A DNA stretch of 34,944 nucleotides from Candidatus Dormiibacterota bacterium. GTDB lineage: Bacteria; Acidobacteriota; Polarisedimenticolia; Gp22-AA2. Numbering within the stretch: position 1 is the first letter of the stretch; the number at the start of each line of letters is the position of its first letter. The notes beneath the pieces were generated by a model, which was given only the letters and a program-made list of their open reading frames with translations, was not told where the DNA came from and did no database searches. This document shows, piece after piece, positions 22,425 through 32,427 of the stretch. The stretch spans positions 1-34,944 of the forward strand of contig DASQAT010000014.1 of assembly GCA_035635555.1 (NCBI GenBank), in the 5' to 3' direction. The position numbers were made by a program, and so were the translations under genes.

Positions 22425-25400
22425 ATGAGCCTCATCGAGTTCTCGCTGAAACGGCGCGTCACGGTGGCGATGTGCGCCATAGCGCTCGTCGTGTTCGGCT
22501 GCGTCGCCTTCACCCGCCTGCCGATCAATCTGCTGCCGAACATCTCCTATCCCAGCCTGACGGTCGAGACCCGCTACCAGGGGGCCGCGCCGGCCGAGAT
22601 CGAATCGCTCGTCAGCCGTCCCGTGGAGGAGGCGGTCGGCGTCGTGGCGGGGGTGCAGCGGCTCACGTCGGTGTCGCGGCCGGGGCTGTCCCAGGTCACT
22701 CTCGAGTTCGGCTGGGGGCGCAACATGGACTTCGCCGCCCTCGACGTCCGCGAGAAGCTCGATCTCGTCCGCCTGCCGCGCGAGGCGGAGAAGCCGGTCG
22801 TCCTCCGTCTGGACCCGAACAACGATCCGATCCTTCGCCTGTACCTGACCGGCGGTTCGAACCTGTACCAGCTGCGCTACGTGGCCGACGAGGTGCTGAA
22901 GAAAGACCTGGAATCGACCGACGGGGTCGCGGCGATCAAGGTGAACGGCGGTTACGAAGAGGAGATCCAGGTCAAGGTCGACCAGGGGAAGCTGGCCCTG
23001 ATGGGGATCGGCATCCAGGACGTCAACCAGAAGCTGCTGCGCGAGAACGTCAACCAGGCGGGCGGCAGCCTGTACGAGCAGGAGGCGCGCTACCTGGTGC
23101 GCGCGCGCAACGAGTTCAAAGACCTCGACGACATCATGAACACGGTCCTGGTCTCGAAGGACGGGCGCAACATCCTGATGTCGGACGTGGCGGAGGTGAC
23201 GCGCGGCCACAAGCAGCGCGAGGCGATCACGCGTTTCAAGGCGCAGGAGGCGGTCGAGCTGGCGATCTACAAGGAAGGGGACGCCAACACCGTCGGGGTG
23301 GCCCGCGCCGTGCAGAAGCGGCTCGAGCGCGTCCAGAAGGAGATGCCGGCCGGCATCACGGTGACCACGGGCGTCGACCAGTCGCGCTTCATCCAGGACT
23401 CGATCAACGAGGTCATCATCAACGCGCTCGAGGGGGGCGCCCTGTCGATCCTGATTATCCTGTTATTCCTGAAGGACCTGTTCAGCACGATCATCATCGG
23501 CGTGTCGATCCCGATCTCCATCATCGCGACCTTCTTCCTGATGTACCAGACCGGCACGACGCTGAACGTCATGTCGCTCGGCGGGCTGGCGCTCGGCGTC
23601 GGCATGCTGGTCGACGACTCGATCGTGGTCCTGGAGGCGATCTTCAAGAGACGCGAGCGGGGGGAATCCGGGGCCGTGGCCGCCCAGCGCGGCGCGTCCG
23701 AGGTCGGCCGCGCCGTCGTCGCCTCGACCCTGACGACCGTCGCCGTCTTCGTGCCGGTCGTGTTCATCGAGGGGATCGCGGCCCAGCTGTTCCGCGACCA
23801 GGCGCTCACCGTGTCGTTCTCGCTCATGGCGTCCCTGGTCGTGTCGCTCACCATCATCCCGCTGGTGTCGGCGATGATGGGGACGGCGCGCGACGCGGCG
23901 CAGACGCGTCTTCCGGCCGCCGCGCCCGAGGGGGCCGGCCGGTTGCGGCGGACCACGCACACCGCGTTCGTCTCCTGGCCACCCCTGGCGCTGGGCCACG
24001 TCCGCCGCTGGCTGGCGGGGATCGGGCACGGCCTGGCGGTGGTCGCCCGTCCGATCACGGCGTCGTTCGACCGCGGTCTCGAAGCGATCATGACGTCCTA
24101 CCCGGTCGCCCTCCGCTGGGCTCTGCGCGCGCCCTGGACCGTCCTGGCGACGGCCCTCATCGCCTTTCTAGGGTCGCTGGTCCTGGCGCGGAACCTGGGT
24201 GTCGATCTCATCCCGTCCTTCTCGCAGGGGGAGTTCAGCTTCCAGGTCGAGCTGCCGGAGGGAACGCCGCTCGAATCGACCGACCGCTTCGTGCAGGACG
24301 TGCAGAAGTCGGTGGCGGACGACGCGCGCGTCGACGCCGTCTCGAGCATCATCGGCGGCGCCGGGCTGTCGCTGTCGAACACGGGGAGCGAGGGGGAGAA
24401 CGCCGCGCGCATCCAGGTGCGGCTGAAGAAGGGGCTGGGGCGCAAGGACGAGGAGGCGGTCGCCGCCATCCTGCGCGCGCGTCTGGAGGCGTCGTCCATC
24501 GCGCGCTACAAGTTCGAGCGTCCGTCCTATTTCACCTTCCGCACGCCGATCGAAGTGGAGGTGTACGGCGACAACCTGGCCGACCTCGAATCGGCGGCCG
24601 CCGCCTTGAAGCGGGAGATGGGGACGGTCTCCGGCCTCGTGGACGTGAAATCCTCCATGGAGGTCGGCAACCCCGAGCTGCAGCTGAGCTTCCACCGTGA
24701 GCAGCTCTCGAAGCTCGGTCTGGATCTCTTCCAGGTGGCGGCGACGGTGCGCAACAAGGTGCAGGGGGAGGTCGCGACCCGCTTCCTGGAGGGGGATCGC
24801 GAGATCGACATCCTGGTCCGCTCGGTCGACGTCGGGAACGCCTCCGTGAGCGACGTGAGCGATCTCATCGTCGGACAGCGCGACGGCGTGCCGATCTATC
24901 TGAAATCGGTCGCCGACGTGACGCTCGCGCAGGGGCCGAGCGAGATCCGGCGGGTCGGCCAGAAGCGGGCCGCGATCATCTCCGGGGACATCTCCGGACG
25001 CGACATGGGGGCGGTGGCCGCGGACGTGCGGAGCGTCATCGGGAGGGAAGCGCTGCCGATGGGGGTCGTCGCCGGCCTGAGCGGCCAGGAAGAGGAGATG
25101 CAACGCTCGTTCCGGTCCCTGAAGCTGGCCCTGGCGCTGGCGATCTTCCTGGTCTACCTGGTCATGGCCTGCGAGTTCGAGTCGCTTCTGCACCCCTTCG
25201 TCGTCATGTTCACCGTGCCCCTCGGCGTCATCGGCGCGGTCCTGGCCCTGGTCGTCACCGGCCACTCGGTGAACGTCGTGGCGATGATCGGGGCCGTGAT
25301 GCTGGCCGGAATCGTCGTCAAGAACGCCATCGTCCTGATCGACGCCGTGAACATGCTGCGATCCGAGGGGATGGCGCGCGAAGAGGCGCTCGTCGAGGCG

Positions 25401-25754
25401 GGGCTGAGGCGCATGCGGCCGATCCTGATGACCACCGCCACGACCATCCTCGGACTCCTGCCGATGGCGCTCGGACTGGGCGAGGGGGCCGAGCTGCGCG
25501 GGCCTTTGGCTGTGACCGTCATCGGGGGCTTGAGCGTCTCGACCGTCCTGACCCTCCTCGTCATCCCGGTGATCTACACGCTTCTGGACCGCAGGGCCTT
25601 CGTCCCGCAGACGGCCGCCGGGCCGGTGCCCGTGGATGGCTCCGGTGGCGGGCCGGCGGTCACGGAGAGTGAATCAGCGAGCGCCGTTCCCGGCGCCGGC
25701 TTCCTGCCGCAGCCGGCCCTCGGCAGCCCCCTGGAGTCGCGCACGGAGCCATGA
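22425..25754 (+). CDS. RND permease, HAE1 family, first of a tandem pair
   Basis: Inner-membrane exporter of 1109 residues. It opens MSLIEFSLKRRVTVAMCAIALVVFG in outline and has the RND core: RLPINLLPNISYPSLTVET after the first helix, the proton-relay acidic pair in GVGMLVDDSIVVLEAIF, and the partner lysine in GIVVKNAIVLIDAVNML. Between the two halves there is an extra hydrophilic, Ala/Arg-rich insert of roughly 60 residues (after SAMMGTARDAAQ), and the C-terminus has a Pro/Gly-rich tail of about 45 residues; together these explain the excess length. GGAGG precedes the ATG at 22425. Its TGA overlaps the ATG of the next permease (ATGA 25751-25754), so the two are probably made in equal amounts and may form a hetero-trimer as in MdtBC. 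Confidence 0.9.
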   Translation: MSLIEFSLKRRVTVAMCAIALVVFGCVAFTRLPINLLPNISYPSLTVETRYQGAAPAEIESLVSRPVEEAVGVVAGVQRLTSVSRPGLSQVTLEFGWGRNMDFAALDVREKLDLVRLPREAEKPVVLRLDPNNDPILRLYLTGGSNLYQLRYVADEVLKKDLESTDGVAAIKVNGGYEEEIQVKVDQGKLALMGIGIQDVNQKLLRENVNQAGGSLYEQEARYLVRARNEFKDLDDIMNTVLVSKDGRNILMSDVAEVTRGHKQREAITRFKAQEAVELAIYKEGDANTVGVARAVQKRLERVQKEMPAGITVTTGVDQSRFIQDSINEVIINALEGGALSILIILLFLKDLFSTIIIGVSIPISIIATFFLMYQTGTTLNVMSLGGLALGVGMLVDDSIVVLEAIFKRRERGESGAVAAQRGASEVGRAVVASTLTTVAVFVPVVFIEGIAAQLFRDQALTVSFSLMASLVVSLTIIPLVSAMMGTARDAAQTRLPAAAPEGAGRLRRTTHTAFVSWPPLALGHVRRWLAGIGHGLAVVARPITASFDRGLEAIMTSYPVALRWALRAPWTVLATALIAFLGSLVLARNLGVDLIPSFSQGEFSFQVELPEGTPLESTDRFVQDVQKSVADDARVDAVSSIIGGAGLSLSNTGSEGENAARIQVRLKKGLGRKDEEAVAAILRARLEASSIARYKFERPSYFTFRTPIEVEVYGDNLADLESAAAALKREMGTVSGLVDVKSSMEVGNPELQLSFHREQLSKLGLDLFQVAATVRNKVQGEVATRFLEGDREIDILVRSVDVGNASVSDVSDLIVGQRDGVPIYLKSVADVTLAQGPSEIRRVGQKRAAIISGDISGRDMGAVAADVRSVIGREALPMGVVAGLSGQEEEMQRSFRSLKLALALAIFLVYLVMACEFESLLHPFVVMFTVPLGVIGAVLALVVTGHSVNVVAMIGAVMLAGIVVKNAIVLIDAVNMLRSEGMAREEALVEAGLRRMRPILMTTATTILGLLPMALGLGEGAELRGPLAVTVIGGLSVSTVLTLLVIPVIYTLLDRRAFVPQTAAGPVPVDGSGGGPAVTESESASAVPGAGFLPQPALGSPLESRTEP

Positions 25755-28700
25755 GCCTTCCCGAGCTCTCGATCAAGCGCCCGGTCACCACACTGATGAT
25801 CCTCCTGAGCGTCATGGTGGTCGGCGGCATCGCCATGCAGCGCCTGCCGCTCGCCTTCCTGCCGAACGTCGATCTCCCGTTCATCGGCATCACGATTCCC
25901 TACCCGAACTCGAACCCGACCCAGATCGAGAAGCAGATCACCAAGCCGGTCGAGGAGGTCCTGGCCACGATCCCGGGGGTGAAGCGTCTCGGCTCGACCT
26001 CCACGGCCGACAGCGCCGAGTTCCAGATGCAGTTCAAATGGGGGCAGAACCTCGACATCGTCCGGATGAAGGTGAGCGAGAAGATGGACCAGGTGAAGTC
26101 GAGCCTGCCGCAGGGGATCGGCGAGGTCCTGATCTTCTCGTTCAACACCAGCGACATCCCGGTCGTGCAGTCCCGCATCGCCGCCCAGGGGATCGACCTG
26201 TCGAAGAACTACGACCTGCTCGAGTCGCGCGTCGTGAACCGCATCCGGCGGATCCCCGGCGTGGCCCGGGTCAATCTCGACGGCGTGGCCCCCAGCGAGA
26301 TCTTCATCGACCTCGTCCTCGACCGCGTCAAGCAGCATGGCGTCGACATCGGGATGCTCCTGCAGCGGCTGCAGGGGGCGACCTCGAACCTGGTCCTGGG
26401 GCAGGTCAGCCACGACGGGCTGCGCTACACGGCGCGCGCCCTGGGGGCCTTCGACTCGCTGCGGGCGATCGAGGACCTGACCGTCAACGACCGAGGGCTG
26501 AGGCTCAAGGACGTGGCCGAGATCCGCTACGAGGAGCCGCCGATAGCGCACGGGCGGCACCTCGAGGGGACGCAGGCGGTCGCGCTCGACGTCTTCAAGG
26601 AGTCGACGGCCAACACGGTCGACGTCGCGACCAGCGTGATGAAGGTCATCACGGAGGACATCGACAAGGATCCCCTGCTGAAGGGGATCAAGGTGTTCAC
26701 CTTCGACGACCAGGCTAAGCAGATCACCTCCGGCATCGACGGCCTCAAGAACGCGGGCATCCTCGGGGCGCTGTTCGCGGTCGTCGTCCTCTACTACTTC
26801 CTGCGGCGCTTCGACTCGACCCTCATCGTGTCGCTGTCGATCCCCTTTTCGGTCGTGGCGGCCTGCGGTCTCATGTACTTCATGGGGAAGTCCCTCAACG
26901 TCCTGTCGATGTGCGGCCTGATGCTCGGGATCGGGATGCTGGTGGACGACGCCATCGTCGTCCTCGAATCGATCGACAGGAAGCGCCGGACCGAGCCCGA
27001 CGCGTCGAAGGCCGCGCTCGTCGGCGCGCACGACGTGTCGATGGCGGTGACCTGTTCGACGCTGACGACGATCATCGTGTTCCTGCCGCTGGTGGTCGGG
27101 GCGGGGACGGAGCTCACCACTTGGCTGAAGGAGATCGGCATCGCGATCTCGATCTCGCTCGCCTGCTCGCTGTTCTCGTCCCTGACCCTCATCCCGCTCA
27201 TGTCGGCGTGGTGGCTGAGGCGAAGGCCGGCGGCGCAGCCGAAGAGCCTGGCCTGGCTCGAGGAGCGCTACGCGCGCACGCTGGGGTGGACGCTCAGGCA
27301 CAAGGCCTGGACGATGCTCATCGTGGTCCTCGGGCTCGTGGTCGGCGTCATCCCGCCGTTCACCGGCCTTCTGCCCGCGGCGATGTTCGCGGCGATCCAG
27401 AACAAGCGCCTCTTCCTGCAGTACGAGTTCTCCGAGTTCGCCTACAAGTCGGACGCCGAGAAGGCGGTCAACGTCGTCGAGAAGTATCTCGACGCGAACC
27501 GGGACAAGTTCCTGATCAAGACGGTGTACAGCGTCTTCGAGGAGAACGAGGCCCACTCGGTCCTCAACATGTCACGGGAGGACCTCAGCGACGACGAGGT
27601 GAAGGAGCTGCGCAAGACGATCCGCGCCGGCCTGCCCCAGGTTCCCGGCGCGCGTATCTTCTTCGCCGACGAGACGGAAGGGGGGGGCGACAGCACCTAT
27701 TTCGCCGTGAAATTCTTCGGGTACGACAGCGCCATTCTCGCCAAGCTGGCGGACGAGGCGGTGCGCCGGCTGGGGACCGTCGACGGAGTCCAGGACATCA
27801 ACTCGTCCCTCAACAAGGGGCGGAACGAGGTCCAGGTCGTGATCGACCGAGACAAGGCGCGGCGCGCCGGGCTGACCGCCGAGGACGTATCGCAGGTCTT
27901 CCAGTTCACCCTCGGCGGCATGCGCCTGAACCGGTTCAATGCCGGCGACCGTGAGGTCGACTCGTGGCTCGAGCTGCGGCAGGTCGACCGCGAGAGCCTG
28001 GAGGACCTCCGGAAGATCCAGATCGGCCCCCCCGATCACCCGATCCTGCTGGGGGACATCGCCGCGTTCCAGATCGTGCGCCGGGTCGATCAGATCGCCC
28101 GCGAGAACCGCAAGGAGCGGGTCGCGGTGAACGCCACCTACGAAGGGAAGCAATGGACGAAGTCGCGCGCCGAGATCGAAGGGCTCATGAACGCGTTCGA
28201 CCTCCCGCCCGGCTACTCCTGGTCGTGGGACGACAAGATCCTCGAGCAGGGGGAGGAGAACGATCAGATGCTGACGAACTTCGTCCTGGCTCTCGTGCTC
28301 GTCTACCTGGCGATGGCGTCGCTGTTCGAGTCGATCGCCCAGCCGTTCGCCATCCTGTTCTCGATCCCCTTCGCGCTGCCGGGGGCGATGTGGCTCCTGA
28401 CCGCCACGCGCACCCCGCTCAACATCATGGCGTGGATCGGGCTGCTCATGCTGATCGGCATCGTCGTCAAGAACGGCATCGTCCTGCTCGATCACATGAA
28501 CCAGCTGCGCAAGGCGGGGCTCGGTCGCGACGAGGCGATTATTCAGGCGGGGCGCGATCGGCTGCGCGCGGTCCTCATGACCGCCCTGACCGCCATCGTC
28601 GGCCTGATCCCGCTGGCGCTCGGCAGCACGAGCGTCGGCGAGGCGTACTACTTCCCGCTGGCCCGCACCGTCATCGGCGGCCTCGCCTCGTCGACGATCC

Positions 28701-28870
28701 TGACGCTCATCGTCCTGCCGTACATCAACATCGGCGTCGAGGCGGTGGCGCGCTGGTTCGGCGATCTCTGGCGCTCGTCCGACCCCGGGCTGCGCCGGCA
28801 GCCGGCAGGCGGGATTAGTTCTTCACCGGCGGTGCCGGGACCGGCGGCAGCGTCTTCGGGGATTTCCTGA
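25751..28870 (+). CDS. RND permease, HAE1 family, second of a tandem pair
   Basis: Inner-membrane exporter of 1039 residues, starting MSLPELSIKRPVTTLMILLSVM in outline. The proton-relay pair is in GIGMLVDDAIVVLESID and the lysine in GIVVKNGIVLLDHMN. The periplasmic loops contain NTSDIPVVQSRIAAQGIDLSK, which differs from the MdtC-like pump at 10523-13711, so this pair belongs to a different branch of HAE1 permeases. The start overlaps the first permease's stop. The last 56 bp overlap the 3' end of the tricorn gene on the other strand, and this region encodes a Ser/Ala/Pro-rich tail. Substrate unknown; lipids, hydrophobic metabolites or drugs are all possible for such two-permease systems. Confidence 0.9.
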   Translation: MSLPELSIKRPVTTLMILLSVMVVGGIAMQRLPLAFLPNVDLPFIGITIPYPNSNPTQIEKQITKPVEEVLATIPGVKRLGSTSTADSAEFQMQFKWGQNLDIVRMKVSEKMDQVKSSLPQGIGEVLIFSFNTSDIPVVQSRIAAQGIDLSKNYDLLESRVVNRIRRIPGVARVNLDGVAPSEIFIDLVLDRVKQHGVDIGMLLQRLQGATSNLVLGQVSHDGLRYTARALGAFDSLRAIEDLTVNDRGLRLKDVAEIRYEEPPIAHGRHLEGTQAVALDVFKESTANTVDVATSVMKVITEDIDKDPLLKGIKVFTFDDQAKQITSGIDGLKNAGILGALFAVVVLYYFLRRFDSTLIVSLSIPFSVVAACGLMYFMGKSLNVLSMCGLMLGIGMLVDDAIVVLESIDRKRRTEPDASKAALVGAHDVSMAVTCSTLTTIIVFLPLVVGAGTELTTWLKEIGIAISISLACSLFSSLTLIPLMSAWWLRRRPAAQPKSLAWLEERYARTLGWTLRHKAWTMLIVVLGLVVGVIPPFTGLLPAAMFAAIQNKRLFLQYEFSEFAYKSDAEKAVNVVEKYLDANRDKFLIKTVYSVFEENEAHSVLNMSREDLSDDEVKELRKTIRAGLPQVPGARIFFADETEGGGDSTYFAVKFFGYDSAILAKLADEAVRRLGTVDGVQDINSSLNKGRNEVQVVIDRDKARRAGLTAEDVSQVFQFTLGGMRLNRFNAGDREVDSWLELRQVDRESLEDLRKIQIGPPDHPILLGDIAAFQIVRRVDQIARENRKERVAVNATYEGKQWTKSRAEIEGLMNAFDLPPGYSWSWDDKILEQGEENDQMLTNFVLALVLVYLAMASLFESIAQPFAILFSIPFALPGAMWLLTATRTPLNIMAWIGLLMLIGIVVKNGIVLLDHMNQLRKAGLGRDEAIIQAGRDRLRAVLMTALTAIVGLIPLALGSTSVGEAYYFPLARTVIGGLASSTILTLIVLPYINIGVEAVARWFGDLWRSSDPGLRRQPAGGISSSPAVPGPAAASSGIS

Positions 28871-31800
28871 TCTGCTCCATCACGACCTCGATCCCCTTCT
28901 CGAGCTGGGGGTCGCGCCCCTGCACCACCAGGTCGTCGCGGTTGTCGACCTCGATGTCGGGGTCGACGCCGTGCCCCTCGATGACCCACTGGCTGTCGAT
29001 GCCGTAGGTGCCGAACTCGGGACGCGTGACGTAGCCGCCGTCGACCAGCGGCGAGTAGCCGCGGATACCGACGACGCCGCCCCAGGTGCGTGTGCCGATG
29101 AGCGGGCCGAGCCCGTACTTCTTGAAGAAGTAGGGGAAGATGTCCCCGTCGGACGCCGAGTAGTGGTTGATGAGGCAGACCAGCGGTCCGTAGAAGACCT
29201 GCGCGGGGTAGGTCGTGACGCCGCCGTTGCGGCTGTTTCCCATGCCGGCCAGCACACGGCGAAGCCGCTCGAGGATGAGCTCGGAGACGAAGCCGCCGCC
29301 GTTGTTGCGCACGTCGATGATCAACCCCTGCTTGCGGATCTGCGGGTAGTACTGGCGCACGAACTCGTTGAGGCCGTCCCCCCCCATGTTCGGGATGTGC
29401 ACGTAGCCGACCTTGCCTTCGGTCGCCTTCTCGACTTTCTTCCGGTTCGTTTCGATCCGGTCGAAGTAGCGGATCTGCTCCTCGTCCTCGAGCGGCCGCA
29501 CCGTGACCTGCCGGGCCCCCTTGTCGTCCGGCCGGGAGTTGACGGTCAGGGTGACCGTGCCGCCGGTCTTGTTCTGCAGCAGATCGTCGGGCAGGTCGGG
29601 TGATTTCAGGTCGACGCCGTCCACCTTCAGGACGTACGACCCTTCGGGCACGTCCACGCCCGGCTCGGTGAGCGGCGAGCGGCGCGCCTCGATCCAGTTC
29701 TGTCCCTGCAGGACGCGCTCGATGCGGTAACGACCGGTCGCCTTGTCGAGGGCGTAGTCGACGCCGAGCAGGGCGATCGGCACCGTCTTCGTCTTCGGGA
29801 AGTCGCCGCCGCCGACGTAGGCGTGGCCGATGTTCAGCTCGGCGATCATCTCGCCGATGATGTAGGTCAAGGCGTTTCGATGCGCGACGTGCGGCAGGAG
29901 CGCGCCGTACTTCGTTTTCATCGCCGGCCAGTCGAGGCCGTGCATGTTCGGGACGTAGAAGAAGTCGCGCTCGAGGCGCCAGGTCTCGTCGAAGATCTGC
30001 CGCCACTCGGCCGGCCGATCGAGCAGCATCGACATCGCATCGAGCTTCAAGACGCCGTCCCCGGCCTTGGCCGGCGCCGTCCCCGGCTTCGCGTCCAGAA
30101 TGCCGTACTGCTTGTCGGCGGCGTAGATCACCTTGGCGCCGTCGGCCGAGAGGTCGTAGCCGCCCACGGAGGCGATCAACACCGCGTCCTTGCGCTTCTC
30201 CAGATCGAACGCGTGCACCACGCCCTTGGGCGCCCCGTCGTCGTCCCCGGCGCCCCCCAGGGTCGGGGCCGGGCCGGTCATGTAATAGACGAACGACGCG
30301 CTCGCGGCGATGTGCGACAGCGTTCCCGGCTCCATCGGGAAGGCGACGATCCGGTCCTCGATTCCGTCCAGATCGATCCGGATCGGCGCGACCTCCTTCG
30401 CGGCCGCCTTGCCGCCCGTCTTCTTCTCCTTGCCGGCGTCCTTCTCCTTCGACGCCGGTTCGGAAGCACCCGCCTCCTTTCCCGCCTCGCCGACCTGCAC
30501 CTCGTCCGACTCGGGCGCGAACGGGGAAGGGAGATCCTTGCGCAGCGTCACGGCATAGACCCGCGTCACGTTGTCGTAGACATAGGAAAAGTCGAACGCC
30601 CCGACCCCGGCGTTGAGGTCGCGGTCGGAGAGAAAGTAGAGGTAGCGGCCCCCGGGGTCGAAGACGGGGGTGCGGCTGTCGTTCATCTCGGACGTCAGAC
30701 GCGTCACCTTGCCGGTCTCGATCGCAAAGAGAAAGACCTGCCTCATCTGGTCCGGGTGCTGCTTCGAGTAGGCCAGGTACCGGCTGTCCGGGGACCAGGC
30801 GTAGTCGTTGATCTCCGCCTCCTTCGCCTGGTCGGCGAGCGTGACCTTGCCGCCCAGGGCGTCGACCCAGTACAGCCTCTGGTCCTTGTCGGCGAAGGCG
30901 AGCCTTTTGCCGTCGGGCGACCAGACCGGTCCGAAGCGCCAGCAGTGCCCGTCGGTCGTCACGCGCCGCGCCGCGGCCGATCCATCCTGAGGCTCGATCC
31001 AGATCTCCTCCTCTCCCGTCCGATCGGAAAGGTAGGCGATCCACTTACCGTCCGGGGACCAGGAGGCCCCGCGCTCGTGCGCCCCCGACGAGTTCGTCAG
31101 GTTGCGCGTGTTCCCCTTCTCGGCGGGGACGGTCAGGATCTCGCCGCGCGCCACGAACAGCGCCCGCTTCCCGTCGGGGGACAGGCCGAACTCGGTGATC
31201 TTCTCCGCGAGCGGGACGAAGCCGGGGCGCGCCGCCGGCCGCTCGGCGGGGACGCGGACGACGACCTTGGCGCTCTTCGCGGCCGCGATGTCGTAGACGT
31301 AGAGATCCCCGCCGTTCTCGTAGACCACACCGTCGGGTCCTCCCGACGCCCAGCGGACGTCGTAGTCCTTGTGGTCGGTCAGCTGGGTGACCTTCTTCGA
31401 CCCCGGATCGACGGAGTACAGGTTGAACGTCTTGTCCCTGTCCGAATCGAAGATGATCCGATCGCCGATCCAGACCGGCTCGGTCGAGTTGCTGTCGTTC
31501 TCGGTCAGCGGCTCGAGCCTGTTGCCGGCGAGATCGTAGATCCAGAGGCTCAGGGTCATCCCGCCGCGATAGCGCTTCCAGGTGCGGAAGTTCGTCCAGA
31601 TCCGGTTGTAGACGACCCGCCTGCCGTCGGGCGAATACGCGGCCAGCCCCCCCTCCGGCATCGGCAGCGGCTCCGGCAGGCCGCCCTCGAGAGCGACGGT
31701 GTACAGCCGCCCGGCGCGGTCCTCCCAGGCCTGGTGCCGCGATCGGAACAGGATCCGCTTCCCGTCCGGCGTCCAGCCGATGACCATGTTGTTCGGTCCG

Positions 31801-32201
31801 GCCCGCTCGGCGGGGTGGCCGGTGTCGGCCCAGAAGGTCAGACGCTTCGGCACGCCCCCCTCCGCCGGGATGACGTACACGTCGCGATTGCCGTCGTACT
31901 GCCCGGTGAAGGCGATCCACTTCCCGTCCGGCGAATAGCGCGGGAAGATCTCGAGCCCCGGGTCGGAGGTGAGCTGCCGGGCCACCCCGCCGCTCCGCGC
32001 CACCGCCCAGAGGTCCCCCGCGTACACGAAGGCGATCGAGTCGCGCGACAGCGTCGGGAAGCGCAGGAGCCGCGTCGCGGACGTCGCGTCCGTCTCGACC
32101 GCGCCGGGCGAGGCGGCCGGCCAGGCGACCAGGAGAAGGCCGAGGAGGATGAGGACTGCACAGGTCAGCGGGATGAAACGCAGGGACGGCGCGCGGCGCA
32201 T
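28815..32201 (-). CDS. Secreted tricorn protease homologue (peptidase S41 type)
   Basis: Large serine protease that trims oligopeptides. The 1128-residue protein begins with a signal peptide (core LIPLTCAVLILLGLLLVAW-like, cut near residue 34), so it acts outside the inner membrane, unlike the cytosolic archaeal enzyme. Then come PD40/WD-like propeller repeats (SPDGKWIAF, SPDGRRVVYN, SPDGKRALFVA and others), a Lys/Glu/Ala-rich linker near 585-620, a second propeller part, the C1 domain, a PDZ domain (around GSYVLKVDGVDLKSP) and the C2 protease domain. The probable nucleophile is Ser1015 in NHYSASDGD, with Glu1075 in QWVIEGHGVDPDIEVDN and a His in LNIGHAYVGGGD. AAGGAG lies 7 bases before the ATG at 32201. 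The gene is divergent from the VIT fusion and convergent with, and overlapping, the last RND permease. Confidence 0.9.
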   Translation of the reverse strand: MRRAPSLRFIPLTCAVLILLGLLLVAWPAASPGAVETDATSATRLLRFPTLSRDSIAFVYAGDLWAVARSGGVARQLTSDPGLEIFPRYSPDGKWIAFTGQYDGNRDVYVIPAEGGVPKRLTFWADTGHPAERAGPNNMVIGWTPDGKRILFRSRHQAWEDRAGRLYTVALEGGLPEPLPMPEGGLAAYSPDGRRVVYNRIWTNFRTWKRYRGGMTLSLWIYDLAGNRLEPLTENDSNSTEPVWIGDRIIFDSDRDKTFNLYSVDPGSKKVTQLTDHKDYDVRWASGGPDGVVYENGGDLYVYDIAAAKSAKVVVRVPAERPAARPGFVPLAEKITEFGLSPDGKRALFVARGEILTVPAEKGNTRNLTNSSGAHERGASWSPDGKWIAYLSDRTGEEEIWIEPQDGSAAARRVTTDGHCWRFGPVWSPDGKRLAFADKDQRLYWVDALGGKVTLADQAKEAEINDYAWSPDSRYLAYSKQHPDQMRQVFLFAIETGKVTRLTSEMNDSRTPVFDPGGRYLYFLSDRDLNAGVGAFDFSYVYDNVTRVYAVTLRKDLPSPFAPESDEVQVGEAGKEAGASEPASKEKDAGKEKKTGGKAAAKEVAPIRIDLDGIEDRIVAFPMEPGTLSHIAASASFVYYMTGPAPTLGGAGDDDGAPKGVVHAFDLEKRKDAVLIASVGGYDLSADGAKVIYAADKQYGILDAKPGTAPAKAGDGVLKLDAMSMLLDRPAEWRQIFDETWRLERDFFYVPNMHGLDWPAMKTKYGALLPHVAHRNALTYIIGEMIAELNIGHAYVGGGDFPKTKTVPIALLGVDYALDKATGRYRIERVLQGQNWIEARRSPLTEPGVDVPEGSYVLKVDGVDLKSPDLPDDLLQNKTGGTVTLTVNSRPDDKGARQVTVRPLEDEEQIRYFDRIETNRKKVEKATEGKVGYVHIPNMGGDGLNEFVRQYYPQIRKQGLIIDVRNNGGGFVSELILERLRRVLAGMGNSRNGGVTTYPAQVFYGPLVCLINHYSASDGDIFPYFFKKYGLGPLIGTRTWGGVVGIRGYSPLVDGGYVTRPEFGTYGIDSQWVIEGHGVDPDIEVDNRDDLVVQGRDPQLEKGIEVVMEQIRKSPKTLPPVPAPPVKN

Positions 32202-32427
32202 CGTGGGCTCCTTGGTTGTCGGTGCGCCCGCGTTTCTACCCGCTCCCAGGGCCCGCGTCAAGTCAGTCTGGGGTTCGGTTCGGAGCGTCGGCTGGTCGGT
32301 TTGCTGTCCGGACTCCGCGATCGCTGCGCCCCGGAGACCGCGCCTGGAGGGAAATCGGGACGGCACTTCCTTTCGAGTCCTCGTAGATTGAATGCGGGGG
32401 ACGAGAGAACTCGTCGGAGGTGCCGTC
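32202..32427. promoter_or_regulatory. Divergent promoter region between the tricorn and VIT-fusion genes
   Basis: For tricorn, the minus strand has TTGACG (32256-32261), a 17-bp spacer and TAGAAA (32233-32238), giving a leader of about 25 bases with AAGGAG. For the VIT fusion, TAGATT at 32384-32389 could be a -10 box but lacks a good -35. A small stem ACGAG-AGAA-CTCGT (32401-32414) directly precedes its GGAGG. Nothing else recognisable lies in these 226 bp. Confidence 0.45.
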
